Source: Pseudomonas sp. GGS8
GTDB lineage: Bacteria > Pseudomonadota > Gammaproteobacteria > Pseudomonadales > Pseudomonadaceae
Assembly: GCF_024168645.1 (NCBI RefSeq)
Contig: NZ_JALJWF010000001.1
Coordinates: 496,001-560,000, forward strand
Direction of reading: 5' to 3'
Length of the DNA: 64,000 nucleotides
The notes under the pieces: generated by a model
Told to the model about the DNA's origin: nothing
The model's database searches: none
The model's input: the letters and a program-made list of their open reading frames with translations, nothing else
Position numbers and translations under genes: made by a program
Shown here: positions 56,161-64,000 of the stretch, piece by piece
Position numbering within the stretch: position 1 is the stretch's first letter
Layout of the letters: each line of letters opens with the position of its first letter

Positions 56161-58269
56161 TCACGCCGCCGCCACGGTCACCGGAACGCCGTTCAATGCC
56201 GCATTGCCCGACAACTCATCGAGCTGACATTCGTCAGTCAGGTCATTGGCGCTGGAACCTGGCTGGCCACTGGCAATCGTCATCTGCACGCCCGGTCGCG
56301 CATGACCCCAACCATGGGGCAGGCTGACCACTCCTTTCATCATATCGAGGCTGGCGACCACTTCAACCTCAATTACGCCGACCCGTGAACTGACGCGCAC
56401 CCGCTGCCCATCACTGAGCCCGCGGCTGGCCAGGTCGTCCGGATGCATCAGCAGTTGATGGCGCGGCTTGCCCTTCACCAAGCGGTGATAGTTGTGCATC
56501 CATGAGTTGTTGCTGCGCACATGGCGGCGGCCGATCATCAGTAACTCATCGGCCGCCGGTGCTTGCAGCGCCGCAAAGCGTGCCAGATCGGCAAGGATCT
56601 CCACAGGCGCTGCCTGGACGCGCTGATTGGCCGTCTTCAGACGCGGCGCCAGGTTGGGCTTGAGTGCGCCAAGATCGACACCGTGAGGGTGATCGAACAA
56701 GGTCGCCAGCGACAGTTTGCACGCTGAAGCATCGCCATACAGGCCCATCCGCAGCCCCCGGTCGATCATCTGCGCCGGTGCGACGGTCGGTTTCAGTTCC
56801 TTGCCGGTCTTCACCGCAAAGGCTTTGGCCAACCCCACGAAAATCTCCCAGTCATGCAGTGCGCCTTGCGGCTTGGTGAGAATCGCCCGATTGAAGCGGG
56901 TGACGTTGCGCACTGCGAACATGTTGAAGGTGGTGTCGTAATGATCGTTTTCCAGCGCTGAAGTCGACGGCAGGATCAAGTCGGCATAACGCGTGGTTTC
57001 ATTGATGTACAGGTCGACGCTGACCATGAACTCAAGTCCGTCCAGCGCCTGTTCCAGCTGTCGACCATTGGGTGTGGACAACACCGGATTACCCGCCACG
57101 GTAATCAGCGCACGGACCTGCCCTTGCCCTTCGGTGAGCATCTCTTCGGCCAGCGCCGACACCGGCAACTCGCCGCCGTATTCAGGACGCCCGGACACGC
57201 GGCTTTGCCACAGATTGAAATGGCCGCCCGAAGTAGACGCCACCAGGTCCACCGCCGGTTCGGTACACAACGCACCGCCGACACGATCAAGGTTGCCGGT
57301 CACCAGATTGATCAGCTGCACCAGCCAATGGCACAGAGTGCCGAAGGCTTGGGTCGAGACGCCCATGCGGCCATAGCAGACCGCAGTCGGGGCTGCCGCG
57401 AAGTCCCTTGCCAGTTGACGGATCTGTTCGGCGGGCACTGCACACAGTGGACTCATGGCCTCGGCAGTGAAACCTGCGATCGCCTTACGCACTTCATCCA
57501 CACCATCGACCGGCAAATGACTGTCGCGGGTCAGGCCTTCAGCGAATAATGTATTGAGCAGCCCGAACAACAGCGCCGCATCGCCACCGGGGCGCACGAA
57601 CAGATGCTGATCGGCAATCGCCGCCGTTTCGCTGCGGCGCGGATCGACCACCACCACTTTGCCGCCCCGGGCCTGAATCGCCTTGAGACGCTTCTCCACA
57701 TCCGGCACGGTCATGATGCTGCCGTTAGAGGCCAGTGGGTTGCCGCCCAGAATCAGCATGAAATCGGTGTGATCGATGTCCGGGATCGGCAACAGCAAGC
57801 CGTGGCCGTACATCAAATAACTGGTCAGGTGATGAGGCAACTGATCGACCGACGTCGCGGAAAACCGGTTACGGGTTTTCAACAGGCCGAGGAAGTAATT
57901 ACTGTGGGTCATCAACCCGTAGTTATGCACGCTGGGGTTGCCCTGATAAACCGCCACCGCGTTCTGCCCGTGACGCTGCTGAATCCCTGCCAGGCGTTCG
58001 GCTACAAGGCTGAACGCATCTTCCCACTCGATAGGCTGCCATTCACCGCCCACTCGCCGCATCGGCTGACGCAGGCGATCCGGGTCGTTCTGAATATCTT
58101 GCAGGGCAACCGCTTTGGGGCAGATATGCCCACGGCTGAAACTGTCCTGAGGGTCACCTTTGATCGAGGTGATCTGCACGCCACTGCCTTCAACCTCAGT
58201 GGTTTCAATGGTCAGGCCGCAGATGGCTTCACACAGGTGGCACGCACGGTGATGGAGAGTCTTGGTCAT
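56161..58269 (-). CDS. Molybdopterin oxidoreductase (formate dehydrogenase/nitrate reductase-like)
   Basis: This is a 702-aa single-subunit Mo/W-bis-MGD enzyme. The N-terminal 4Fe-4S motif is C-x2-C-x3-C with a distal Cys (Cys10, Cys13, Cys17, Cys50: RACHLCEAICGL and GHICPKA). Cofactor-binding segments include LGGNPLASNGSI and VVVDPRRSETA, and the C-terminal domain has NNSWMHNYHRL. No signal peptide is present, so it is cytoplasmic. Substrate is unknown; no partner subunits are adjacent. Confidence 0.88.
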   Translation of the reverse strand: MTKTLHHRACHLCEAICGLTIETTEVEGSGVQITSIKGDPQDSFSRGHICPKAVALQDIQNDPDRLRQPMRRVGGEWQPIEWEDAFSLVAERLAGIQQRHGQNAVAVYQGNPSVHNYGLMTHSNYFLGLLKTRNRFSATSVDQLPHHLTSYLMYGHGLLLPIPDIDHTDFMLILGGNPLASNGSIMTVPDVEKRLKAIQARGGKVVVVDPRRSETAAIADQHLFVRPGGDAALLFGLLNTLFAEGLTRDSHLPVDGVDEVRKAIAGFTAEAMSPLCAVPAEQIRQLARDFAAAPTAVCYGRMGVSTQAFGTLCHWLVQLINLVTGNLDRVGGALCTEPAVDLVASTSGGHFNLWQSRVSGRPEYGGELPVSALAEEMLTEGQGQVRALITVAGNPVLSTPNGRQLEQALDGLEFMVSVDLYINETTRYADLILPSTSALENDHYDTTFNMFAVRNVTRFNRAILTKPQGALHDWEIFVGLAKAFAVKTGKELKPTVAPAQMIDRGLRMGLYGDASACKLSLATLFDHPHGVDLGALKPNLAPRLKTANQRVQAAPVEILADLARFAALQAPAADELLMIGRRHVRSNNSWMHNYHRLVKGKPRHQLLMHPDDLASRGLSDGQRVRVSSRVGVIEVEVVASLDMMKGVVSLPHGWGHARPGVQMTIASGQPGSSANDLTDECQLDELSGNAALNGVPVTVAAA

Positions 58270-58404
58270 GGCCAGTCTCTGTCTTGTTCTGGGCGGGCAA
58301 TGTCGGCCGCGGGAACAAAACTATGGCGTGTGACTCGCCACCGCGCCAGCGACGTTCGTCTTGTGAATCGACAACCATCAGGCCAGCCGATGACAGCAAG
58401 GGGA

Positions 58405-58719
58405 TCAGCTCGGCGGCAGGCTCGGCGGTGCCTGCAGCTGGATCTCCTGGATGGTTTCGATCTGCTCTTGGGCGACATGCACGCCGGTGAGCTCGCCGAT
58501 CAGCCGCCAATGATCGTCGAGCCCGGCACTGATAGTGGCCATGCGGTCGATCATGCGCCGGCCAGCCGCCTTGGTGACTTCGTCTTCACTGCGTAACAAC
58601 TCGAAAGACATCGAGGTCATGGAAGCAGTGAGGTGGGTCAGAGAGCGAGCCATAAGCCCGAGTAATTCCATTAACAGCTGTTCTTTCGATTCCATTCCAA
58701 GGGCGTCCTGCGTCAGCAT
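58405..58719 (-). CDS. Hypothetical helical protein
   Basis: This is a 104-aa protein, mostly helical, Leu- and Met-rich in the first half (MESKEQLLMELLGLMARSLT) and ending in a Pro-rich tail. There is no signal peptide and no motif that I recognise. The ATG at 58719 has AGG about 6 nt before it; an internal ATG at 58695 is possible. It lies 135 bp upstream of the molybdopterin enzyme gene in the same direction and could be co-transcribed, but no functional link is visible. Confidence 0.6.
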   Translation of the reverse strand: MLTQDALGMESKEQLLMELLGLMARSLTHLTASMTSMSFELLRSEDEVTKAAGRRMIDRMATISAGLDDHWRLIGELTGVHVAQEQIETIQEIQLQAPPSLPPS

Positions 58720-59151
58720 GAGGGCCTGTCATCCAGTATCTCCCGAGACTGTGTCGAGTCTGAATGGCAAGTTCTAGTTATAACCCAGCACTTTGCATTA
58801 GCAAATGTTTCAGACCGGACATGTTGCCCATCAAAGGCTCGAATGACAGGCCGAAAACCGACCGCCAATAGGTCGCCCGCGCCCCGTCTGATTGCCAAGC
58901 CTGGCGGGCCCAGTGTACAAATGGTCAGCTGCTGTCAGGACACAGGCTTCAAAATCGCTACCACGATCACCCCGTAGCCTCTCTGAAATCCTCTAAACAC
59001 CGTAGCCTATTGGAAAAACGCGACATTTAATGTCAATATCGCGCCTTCCCCTATTTCGTCGCCCCGTGCGGCTTACGCCGCAGGTCTCGCCCGTTTTTCA
59101 GTTAAACAAGGCTTTGAGTATCTGCGGTCTGTTGCAAAAAGGTAGTCAATG
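58720..59151. other. Intergenic control region upstream of argF
   Basis: This is about 430 bp with no convincing gene. It contains the candidate ArgR operator and a perfect 13-bp palindrome (GACATTTAATGTC, 59022-59034). It must also hold the divergent promoters of the 104-aa gene and argF. Confidence 0.5.
59010..59025 (-). promoter_or_regulatory. Candidate ArgR half-site upstream of argF
   Basis: On the minus strand TGTCGC-N8-AA (TGTCGCGTTTTTCCAA) matches the Pseudomonas ArgR half-site as I recall it. It overlaps the start of the 13-bp palindrome, about 125 bp before argF. Confidence 0.5.
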
Positions 59152-60072
59152 ATGAGCGCAAGGCACTTTCTCTCCCTGATGGATTGCACGCCCGAAGAGC
59201 TGGTCAGCGTGATCCGTCGAGGCGTTGAGCTCAAGGACCTGCGTAACCGCGGCGTACTGTTCGAGCCTTTGAAGAATCGCGTCCTGGGGATGATTTTCGA
59301 GAAGTCCTCGACTCGTACCCGTATTTCGTTCGAAGCCGGCATGATCCAGCTCGGGGGACAGGCGATCTTCCTGTCGCCACGCGACACTCAGCTGGGCCGT
59401 GGCGAACCGATCGGCGACGCCGCCATTGTCATGTCGAGCATGCTCGATGCAGTGATGATCCGTACGTTTTCGCACAGCACCCTGACCGAATTCGCCGCCA
59501 ATTCGCGAGTCCCGCTGATCAACGGCCTGTCCGATGATCTGCACCCGTGTCAGTTGCTGGCCGACATGCAAACCTTCCTCGAGCACCGCGGTTCGATTCA
59601 AGGCAAGACCGTGGCCTGGATCGGCGACGGTAACAACATGTGCAACAGCTATATAGAAGCGGCGATCCAGTTCGACTTCCAGTTGCGCATTGCCTGCCCA
59701 GAAGGTTACGAACCCAATCCTGAGTTCGTGGCCAAAGCCGGCGATCGGGTGAGCATCGTCCGCGATCCGCAGGACGCCGTGCGCGGCGCGCATCTGGTGA
59801 GCACCGACGTCTGGACCTCCATGGGCCAGGAAGAGGAAACCGCCAAGCGCCTGAAGCTGTTCGCACCGTTCCAGGTCAACCGGGCGCTGCTCGACCTGGC
59901 CGCACCGGACGTGCTGTTCATGCATTGCCTGCCGGCCCACCGTGGTGAGGAAATCAGCCTCGACCTGCTCGACGACCCGCGCTCGGTGGCCTGGGATCAA
60001 GCAGAAAACCGTCTGCATGCACAAAAGGCCCTGCTCGAATTTCTCGTCCCACCTTCGTACCACCACGCATGA
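59152..60072 (+). CDS. argF: Ornithine carbamoyltransferase (anabolic)
   Basis: This is a 306-aa enzyme forming citrulline from ornithine and carbamoyl phosphate. The carbamoyl-phosphate motif is [12 protein letters not shown], and the ornithine-site motif [11 protein letters not shown] is near residue 265. Two adjacent ATGs (59149, 59152) occur; the second gives the familiar [16 protein letters not shown] start. The anabolic class fits the candidate ArgR site. The stop overlaps the ABC ATPase start. Confidence 0.96.
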   Translation: MSARHFLSLMDCTPEELVSVIRRGVELKDLRNRGVLFEPLKNRVLGMIFEKSSTRTRISFEAGMIQLGGQAIFLSPRDTQLGRGEPIGDAAIVMSSMLDAVMIRTFSHSTLTEFAANSRVPLINGLSDDLHPCQLLADMQTFLEHRGSIQGKTVAWIGDGNNMCNSYIEAAIQFDFQLRIACPEGYEPNPEFVAKAGDRVSIVRDPQDAVRGAHLVSTDVWTSMGQEEETAKRLKLFAPFQVNRALLDLAAPDVLFMHCLPAHRGEEISLDLLDDPRSVAWDQAENRLHAQKALLEFLVPPSYHHA

Positions 60073-61178
60073 GCCAGCCATTACTGCTGAACCTGCGCGA
60101 TCTCGCCTGTGGATATCAAAACCAGCGGGTTGTGCAGAACCTCAACCTGCATTTGAATGCCGGCGATATCGGTTGCCTGCTGGGCTCTTCGGGCTGCGGC
60201 AAAACCACCACCCTGCGGGCCATTGCCGGTTTCGAACCGGTGCACGCAGGTGAAATCCAGTTGGCGGGCGAGACCATCTCCAGCGCCGGTTTCACCCTCG
60301 CCCCGGAGAAACGCCGGATCGGCATGGTGTTCCAGGATTACGCGCTGTTTCCGCATTTGAGCGTGGCCGAGAACATCGCCTTCGGGATCCGCAAGCATCC
60401 GCAAAAGGATCGTGTCACCGAAGAATTGCTCGAACTGGTCAACCTGAAAAACCTCGGCAAGCGCTTTCCCCATGAGCTGTCCGGCGGCCAGCAGCAGCGG
60501 GTTGCACTGGCCCGTGCCCTGGCGCCGGAGCCGCAACTGTTGCTGCTCGACGAACCGTTCTCCAACCTCGACGGAGAACTGCGACGCAAGCTCAGCCATG
60601 AAGTACGCGACATTCTCAAGGCTCGCGGCACCAGTGCGATTCTGGTGACCCACGATCAGGAAGAAGCTTTCGCAGTCAGCGACCATGTCGGTGTTTTCAA
60701 GGAAGGTCGCCTGGAGCAGTGGGACACGCCCTACAACCTCTATCACGAACCACTGACGCCCTATGTGGCCAGTTTCATTGGTCAGGGTTACTTCATTCGC
60801 GGTCAGTTGAGCAGCCCGGAGTCGGTGCAGACCGAGCTGGGTGAACTGCGCGGCAATCGTGCCTACACTTGGCCTACGGGAGGCGCCGTGGACGTATTGC
60901 TGCGTCCGGACGATATCGTCTACGCGCCAAACAGCCCATTGAAGGCGCGGATTGTCGGCAAGAGTTTCCAGGGCGCTTCAACCTTGTACCGCCTGCAGTT
61001 GCCTACGGGAGCACAGCTGGAGTCGATCTTTCCGAGCCATGCCGATCATCTGGTCGGTACTGAAGTAGGCATTCGGGTCGCCGCGGAACACCTGGTGCTG
61101 TTCCAGGCTCCCGGCAGTACGGCAGCGCAGATTTCCACAGTCGAATCCGGCGTTCGCCGCTACAGCCCCGCTAGCTGA
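60069..61178 (+). CDS. ABC transporter ATP-binding protein, iron/spermidine type
   Basis: This is a 369-aa ABC ATPase. Walker A is [17 protein letters not shown], the Q-loop [10 protein letters not shown], the signature [17 protein letters not shown] and Walker [15 protein letters not shown]-terminal TOBE-like regulatory domain follows from about residue 240. Sequence type is FbpC/PotA-like (iron(III), sulfate or polyamine importers). No permease or binding-protein gene is adjacent, so it serves a system encoded elsewhere. It overlaps argF by 4 nt (ATGA). Confidence 0.9.
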   Translation: MSQPLLLNLRDLACGYQNQRVVQNLNLHLNAGDIGCLLGSSGCGKTTTLRAIAGFEPVHAGEIQLAGETISSAGFTLAPEKRRIGMVFQDYALFPHLSVAENIAFGIRKHPQKDRVTEELLELVNLKNLGKRFPHELSGGQQQRVALARALAPEPQLLLLDEPFSNLDGELRRKLSHEVRDILKARGTSAILVTHDQEEAFAVSDHVGVFKEGRLEQWDTPYNLYHEPLTPYVASFIGQGYFIRGQLSSPESVQTELGELRGNRAYTWPTGGAVDVLLRPDDIVYAPNSPLKARIVGKSFQGASTLYRLQLPTGAQLESIFPSHADHLVGTEVGIRVAAEHLVLFQAPGSTAAQISTVESGVRRYSPAS

Positions 61179-61190
61179 ACCCTGAATCCT

Positions 61191-61279
61191 TAGGAGCGAG
61201 GCTTGCCCGCGAAGGTATCCTCGCAGTCGACTCATGATTGACTGGCATGACACCTTCGCGAGCAAGTCTCGCCCCTACA
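61191..61279. repeat. REP-like palindrome pair
   Basis: Arms TAGGAGCGAGGCTTGCCCGC and an imperfect complement around a spacer, between the convergent ABC ATPase and ybaK genes. Confidence 0.8.
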
Positions 61280-61310
61280 AGAAATTACCCCGGCACTTAC
61301 ATCCCCCCCC

Positions 61311-61781
61311 TCAGGCACGACCGATATCGGCGAACTTCGCCTGGGTGTGCTCGGCCAATACCGCGGGCGCCAGTTCGACCTCCAGGCCACGTCGCCCCGC
61401 ACTGACGAAGATGCTGGAAAAAGGCTGAGCCGAATGGTCGATAAAAGTGCGCAGGCGCTTCTTCTGCCCGAGCGGGCTGATGCCGCCCAACAGATACCCC
61501 GTCGAACGCTGTGCGGCGGCAGGATCGGCCATTTCGACTTTTTTCACGCCAGCGGCCTGTGCCAGCGCCTTCAAATCCAGACTTCCGACGACCGGCACCA
61601 CTGCCACCAATAATTCCCCCTTCTCGCTCGCCGCCAGCAACGTCTTGAACACCTGCGCAGGGTCCAGGCCCAGTTTTTCCGCGGCCTCCAGGCCGTAGGA
61701 CGCTGCCTTCGGATCATGTTCGTAACTGTGCACTCGATGTTCGGCACGAACTTTTTTCAACAAATCCAATGCGGGGGTCAT
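61311..61781 (-). CDS. ybaK: Cys-tRNA(Pro) deacylase YbaK
   Basis: This is a 156-aa trans-editing protein that hydrolyses Cys-tRNA-Pro made by mistake by ProRS. Family marks are [19 protein letters not shown], the invariant Lys region in this motif, and [16 protein letters not shown] with the GGxxPxG loop. Length is typical. It is divergent from glpF with 369 bp between. Confidence 0.95.
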   Translation of the reverse strand: MTPALDLLKKVRAEHRVHSYEHDPKAASYGLEAAEKLGLDPAQVFKTLLAASEKGELLVAVVPVVGSLDLKALAQAAGVKKVEMADPAAAQRSTGYLLGGISPLGQKKRLRTFIDHSAQPFSSIFVSAGRRGLEVELAPAVLAEHTQAKFADIGRA

Positions 61782-62150
61782 GACAGCTCCAAGCTTGGCG
61801 GCAGAAGAAAAATACTGCGCAGGATTCTAGGTCATTGATCGATAAAAGGCTCTATTGCGGCGCTATTTCCAAGACTTGGCAGGGCTTTCGGTCGGCCGTC
61901 CACGCACTTTCCGCCAGATGAACGATGCGATCATTCACAGGACTAATAGTTTAAATATGACTGATAGTTCACTTTCGACCTTTGACAGCAGTGTTTCTTG
62001 TCTATATTTTTTCGAATGTGAATACTGTACGAATGTCTCACCACAGCACCTGGCAGTAAGCCGAGCACAGGATGGGGATCCTGCCTCGGTGAAAATCGCG
62101 CCTTGACCTTGATGGAAAAGCGCCAGACAACAACAAAAACGAGGTTTTCA
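61782..62150 (+). promoter_or_regulatory. glpF upstream region with promoter and repeat elements
   Basis: This 369-bp region has no gene I can support. A promoter is plausible at TTGACA (61982-61987) with a 17-bp spacer and TATTTT (62005-62010). CGAATGT occurs twice, at 62013-62019 and 62030-62036, a 17-bp spaced direct repeat just after the -10, and could be the operator of the glp regulator. Both are by eye. Confidence 0.5.
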
Positions 62151-63002
62151 ATGACAACTGCTTTACAACAACCGTCGATCTCGAGCCAATGCATGGCTGA
62201 GTTTCTGGGTACTGCACTGCTTATTTTTTTCGGTACGGGTTGCGTTGCCGCGCTCAAGGTGGCGGGTGCCAGCTTCGGACTGTGGGAAATCAGCATCATC
62301 TGGGGGGTTGGCGTCAGCATGGCGATCTACCTCACCGCCGGCGTTTCCGGCGCTCACCTCAACCCTGCCGTGAGCATCGCGCTGAGCATTTTCGCTGACT
62401 TCGAAAAGCGCAAACTGCCTTTCTATATCTTCTCCCAAGTGGCCGGCGCCTTCTGCGGAGCCTTGTTGGTTTACACGCTGTACAGCAACCTGTTCTTCGA
62501 TTTCGAACAAACTCACCACATGGTTCGTGGCACACAGGCCAGCCTTGAATTGGCCTCGGTGTTCTCCACTTTCCCGAACCCTGCCCTGTCCACGGGCCAG
62601 GCCTTTCTGGTTGAAGTGATCATCACCGCCATTCTGATGGGCGTGATCATGTCGCTGACCGACGACAACAATGGCCTGCCCAAAGGACCGCTGGCGCCGT
62701 TGCTGATCGGCCTGCTGATTGCCGTGATCGGCAGTTCGATGGGTCCGCTGACCGGTTTCGCGATGAACCCGGCCCGCGACTTCGGTCCTAAACTGATGAC
62801 TTTCTTCGCAGGCTGGGGTGAGATTTCCTTCACTGGCGGACGCAATATCCCGTACTTCCTGATTCCGGTTTTTGCACCGATTGTCGGTGCCTGTCTCGGT
62901 GCTGCAGCTTATCGCGGGCTGATTGCCCGTCATCTGCCCAGCGCCATACCTGCTACAAAGGACGCAGCACTGGCCATTGACGGCAAACCAAGAACGTCTT
63001 GA
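62151..63002 (+). CDS. glpF: Glycerol uptake facilitator (aquaglyceroporin)
   Basis: This is a 283-aa MIP-family channel for glycerol with six helices. Both NPA boxes are intact (SGAHLNPAVSIAL and GFAMNPARDFGPK); Arg after the second NPA and Asp following are typical of GlpF. The ATG at 62151 has GAGG upstream; the longer frame is not typical. It is followed 76 bp later by glpK. Confidence 0.97.
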   Translation: MTTALQQPSISSQCMAEFLGTALLIFFGTGCVAALKVAGASFGLWEISIIWGVGVSMAIYLTAGVSGAHLNPAVSIALSIFADFEKRKLPFYIFSQVAGAFCGALLVYTLYSNLFFDFEQTHHMVRGTQASLELASVFSTFPNPALSTGQAFLVEVIITAILMGVIMSLTDDNNGLPKGPLAPLLIGLLIAVIGSSMGPLTGFAMNPARDFGPKLMTFFAGWGEISFTGGRNIPYFLIPVFAPIVGACLGAAAYRGLIARHLPSAIPATKDAALAIDGKPRTS

Positions 63003-63045
63003 AACCGTTGGCGCGTGATCCTGCCCATTTTGGTCCCGCGCCTGA

Positions 63046-64000
<955 letters not shown>

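Noticed and set aside
58229..58510. Minus-strand ORF of 93 aa between the 104-aa gene and the molybdopterin gene
   Set aside because: It overlaps both neighbours, is disordered in composition and has no family feature; it cannot be fully excluded.

Overview
This window is ordinary chromosome from a fluorescent pseudomonad of the P. fluorescens group. It is high in GC, it carries many Pseudomonas-type REP palindromes, and it contains pobA/pobR, sodB-bifA, mexVW-like, colRS-orf222, groESL, rnf-nth, motY-pyrC-rnt and bfd-bfrB-grxD. From memory, the gene order matches several separate blocks of the P. aeruginosa chromosome, so the window looks like a rearranged patchwork of core segments. I see no rRNA, tRNA, CRISPR array, prophage or intact IS.

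Layout. 1-6.8 kb: a divergent catabolic pair (aldehyde dehydrogenase and a ThDP decarboxylase, with a LysR regulator), an NAD(P)-binding oxidoreductase, a periplasmic MBL-fold protein with a divergent LysR, and a small membrane peptide. 6.9-10.8 kb: pobR/pobA and an MFS pump. 11-15.1 kb: a coiled-coil membrane protein, an epimerase-like protein, argP, a frameshifted ACT-domain gene and argO. 15.1-15.4 kb: a nested palindromic, MITE-like element. 15.5-18.5 kb: sodB and bifA. 18.7-24 kb: a putative Fur-controlled cluster of two imelysin lipoproteins, a di-haem cytochrome and a DUF1513 protein. 24.2-28.4 kb: a two-gene RND pump. 28.5-34.6 kb: colRS, its methyltransferase neighbour, two small ORFs, an LTA-synthase-like membrane phosphoglycerol transferase and a PAP2 phosphatase. 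34.7-40.3 kb: groESL, fxsA, a HugZ-like gene, an SDR and mrp. 40.6-47.6 kb: metG, an unusual rnf operon, nth and a PA3496-family gene. 47.6-49.4 kb: an orphan LuxR-type regulator and an AT-rich accessory membrane gene. 49.6-58.7 kb: argG, motY, pyrC-rnt, a peroxiredoxin, bfd, bfrB, grxD and a molybdopterin oxidoreductase. 59.1-64 kb: argF with an ABC ATPase, ybaK, and glpF with partial glpK.

The most unusual locus is the rnf operon. It encodes A, B, D, G and E but no RnfC. RnfA has lost both cysteines, and RnfE one of two, that normally hold the intramembrane iron-sulfur cluster. RnfD has Ser where the flavin-bearing Thr normally sits, and RnfB lacks its membrane anchor but has a long basic coiled tail. 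The complex has therefore probably been rewired rather than kept as a normal NADH-linked Rnf. Other points of interest are the imelysin/di-haem/DUF1513 cluster as a possible iron-handling system, the 269-bp nested palindrome, two candidate ColR boxes (one in front of the LTA-synthase-like gene), and a single-base frameshift that joins the ACT-domain gene to argO.
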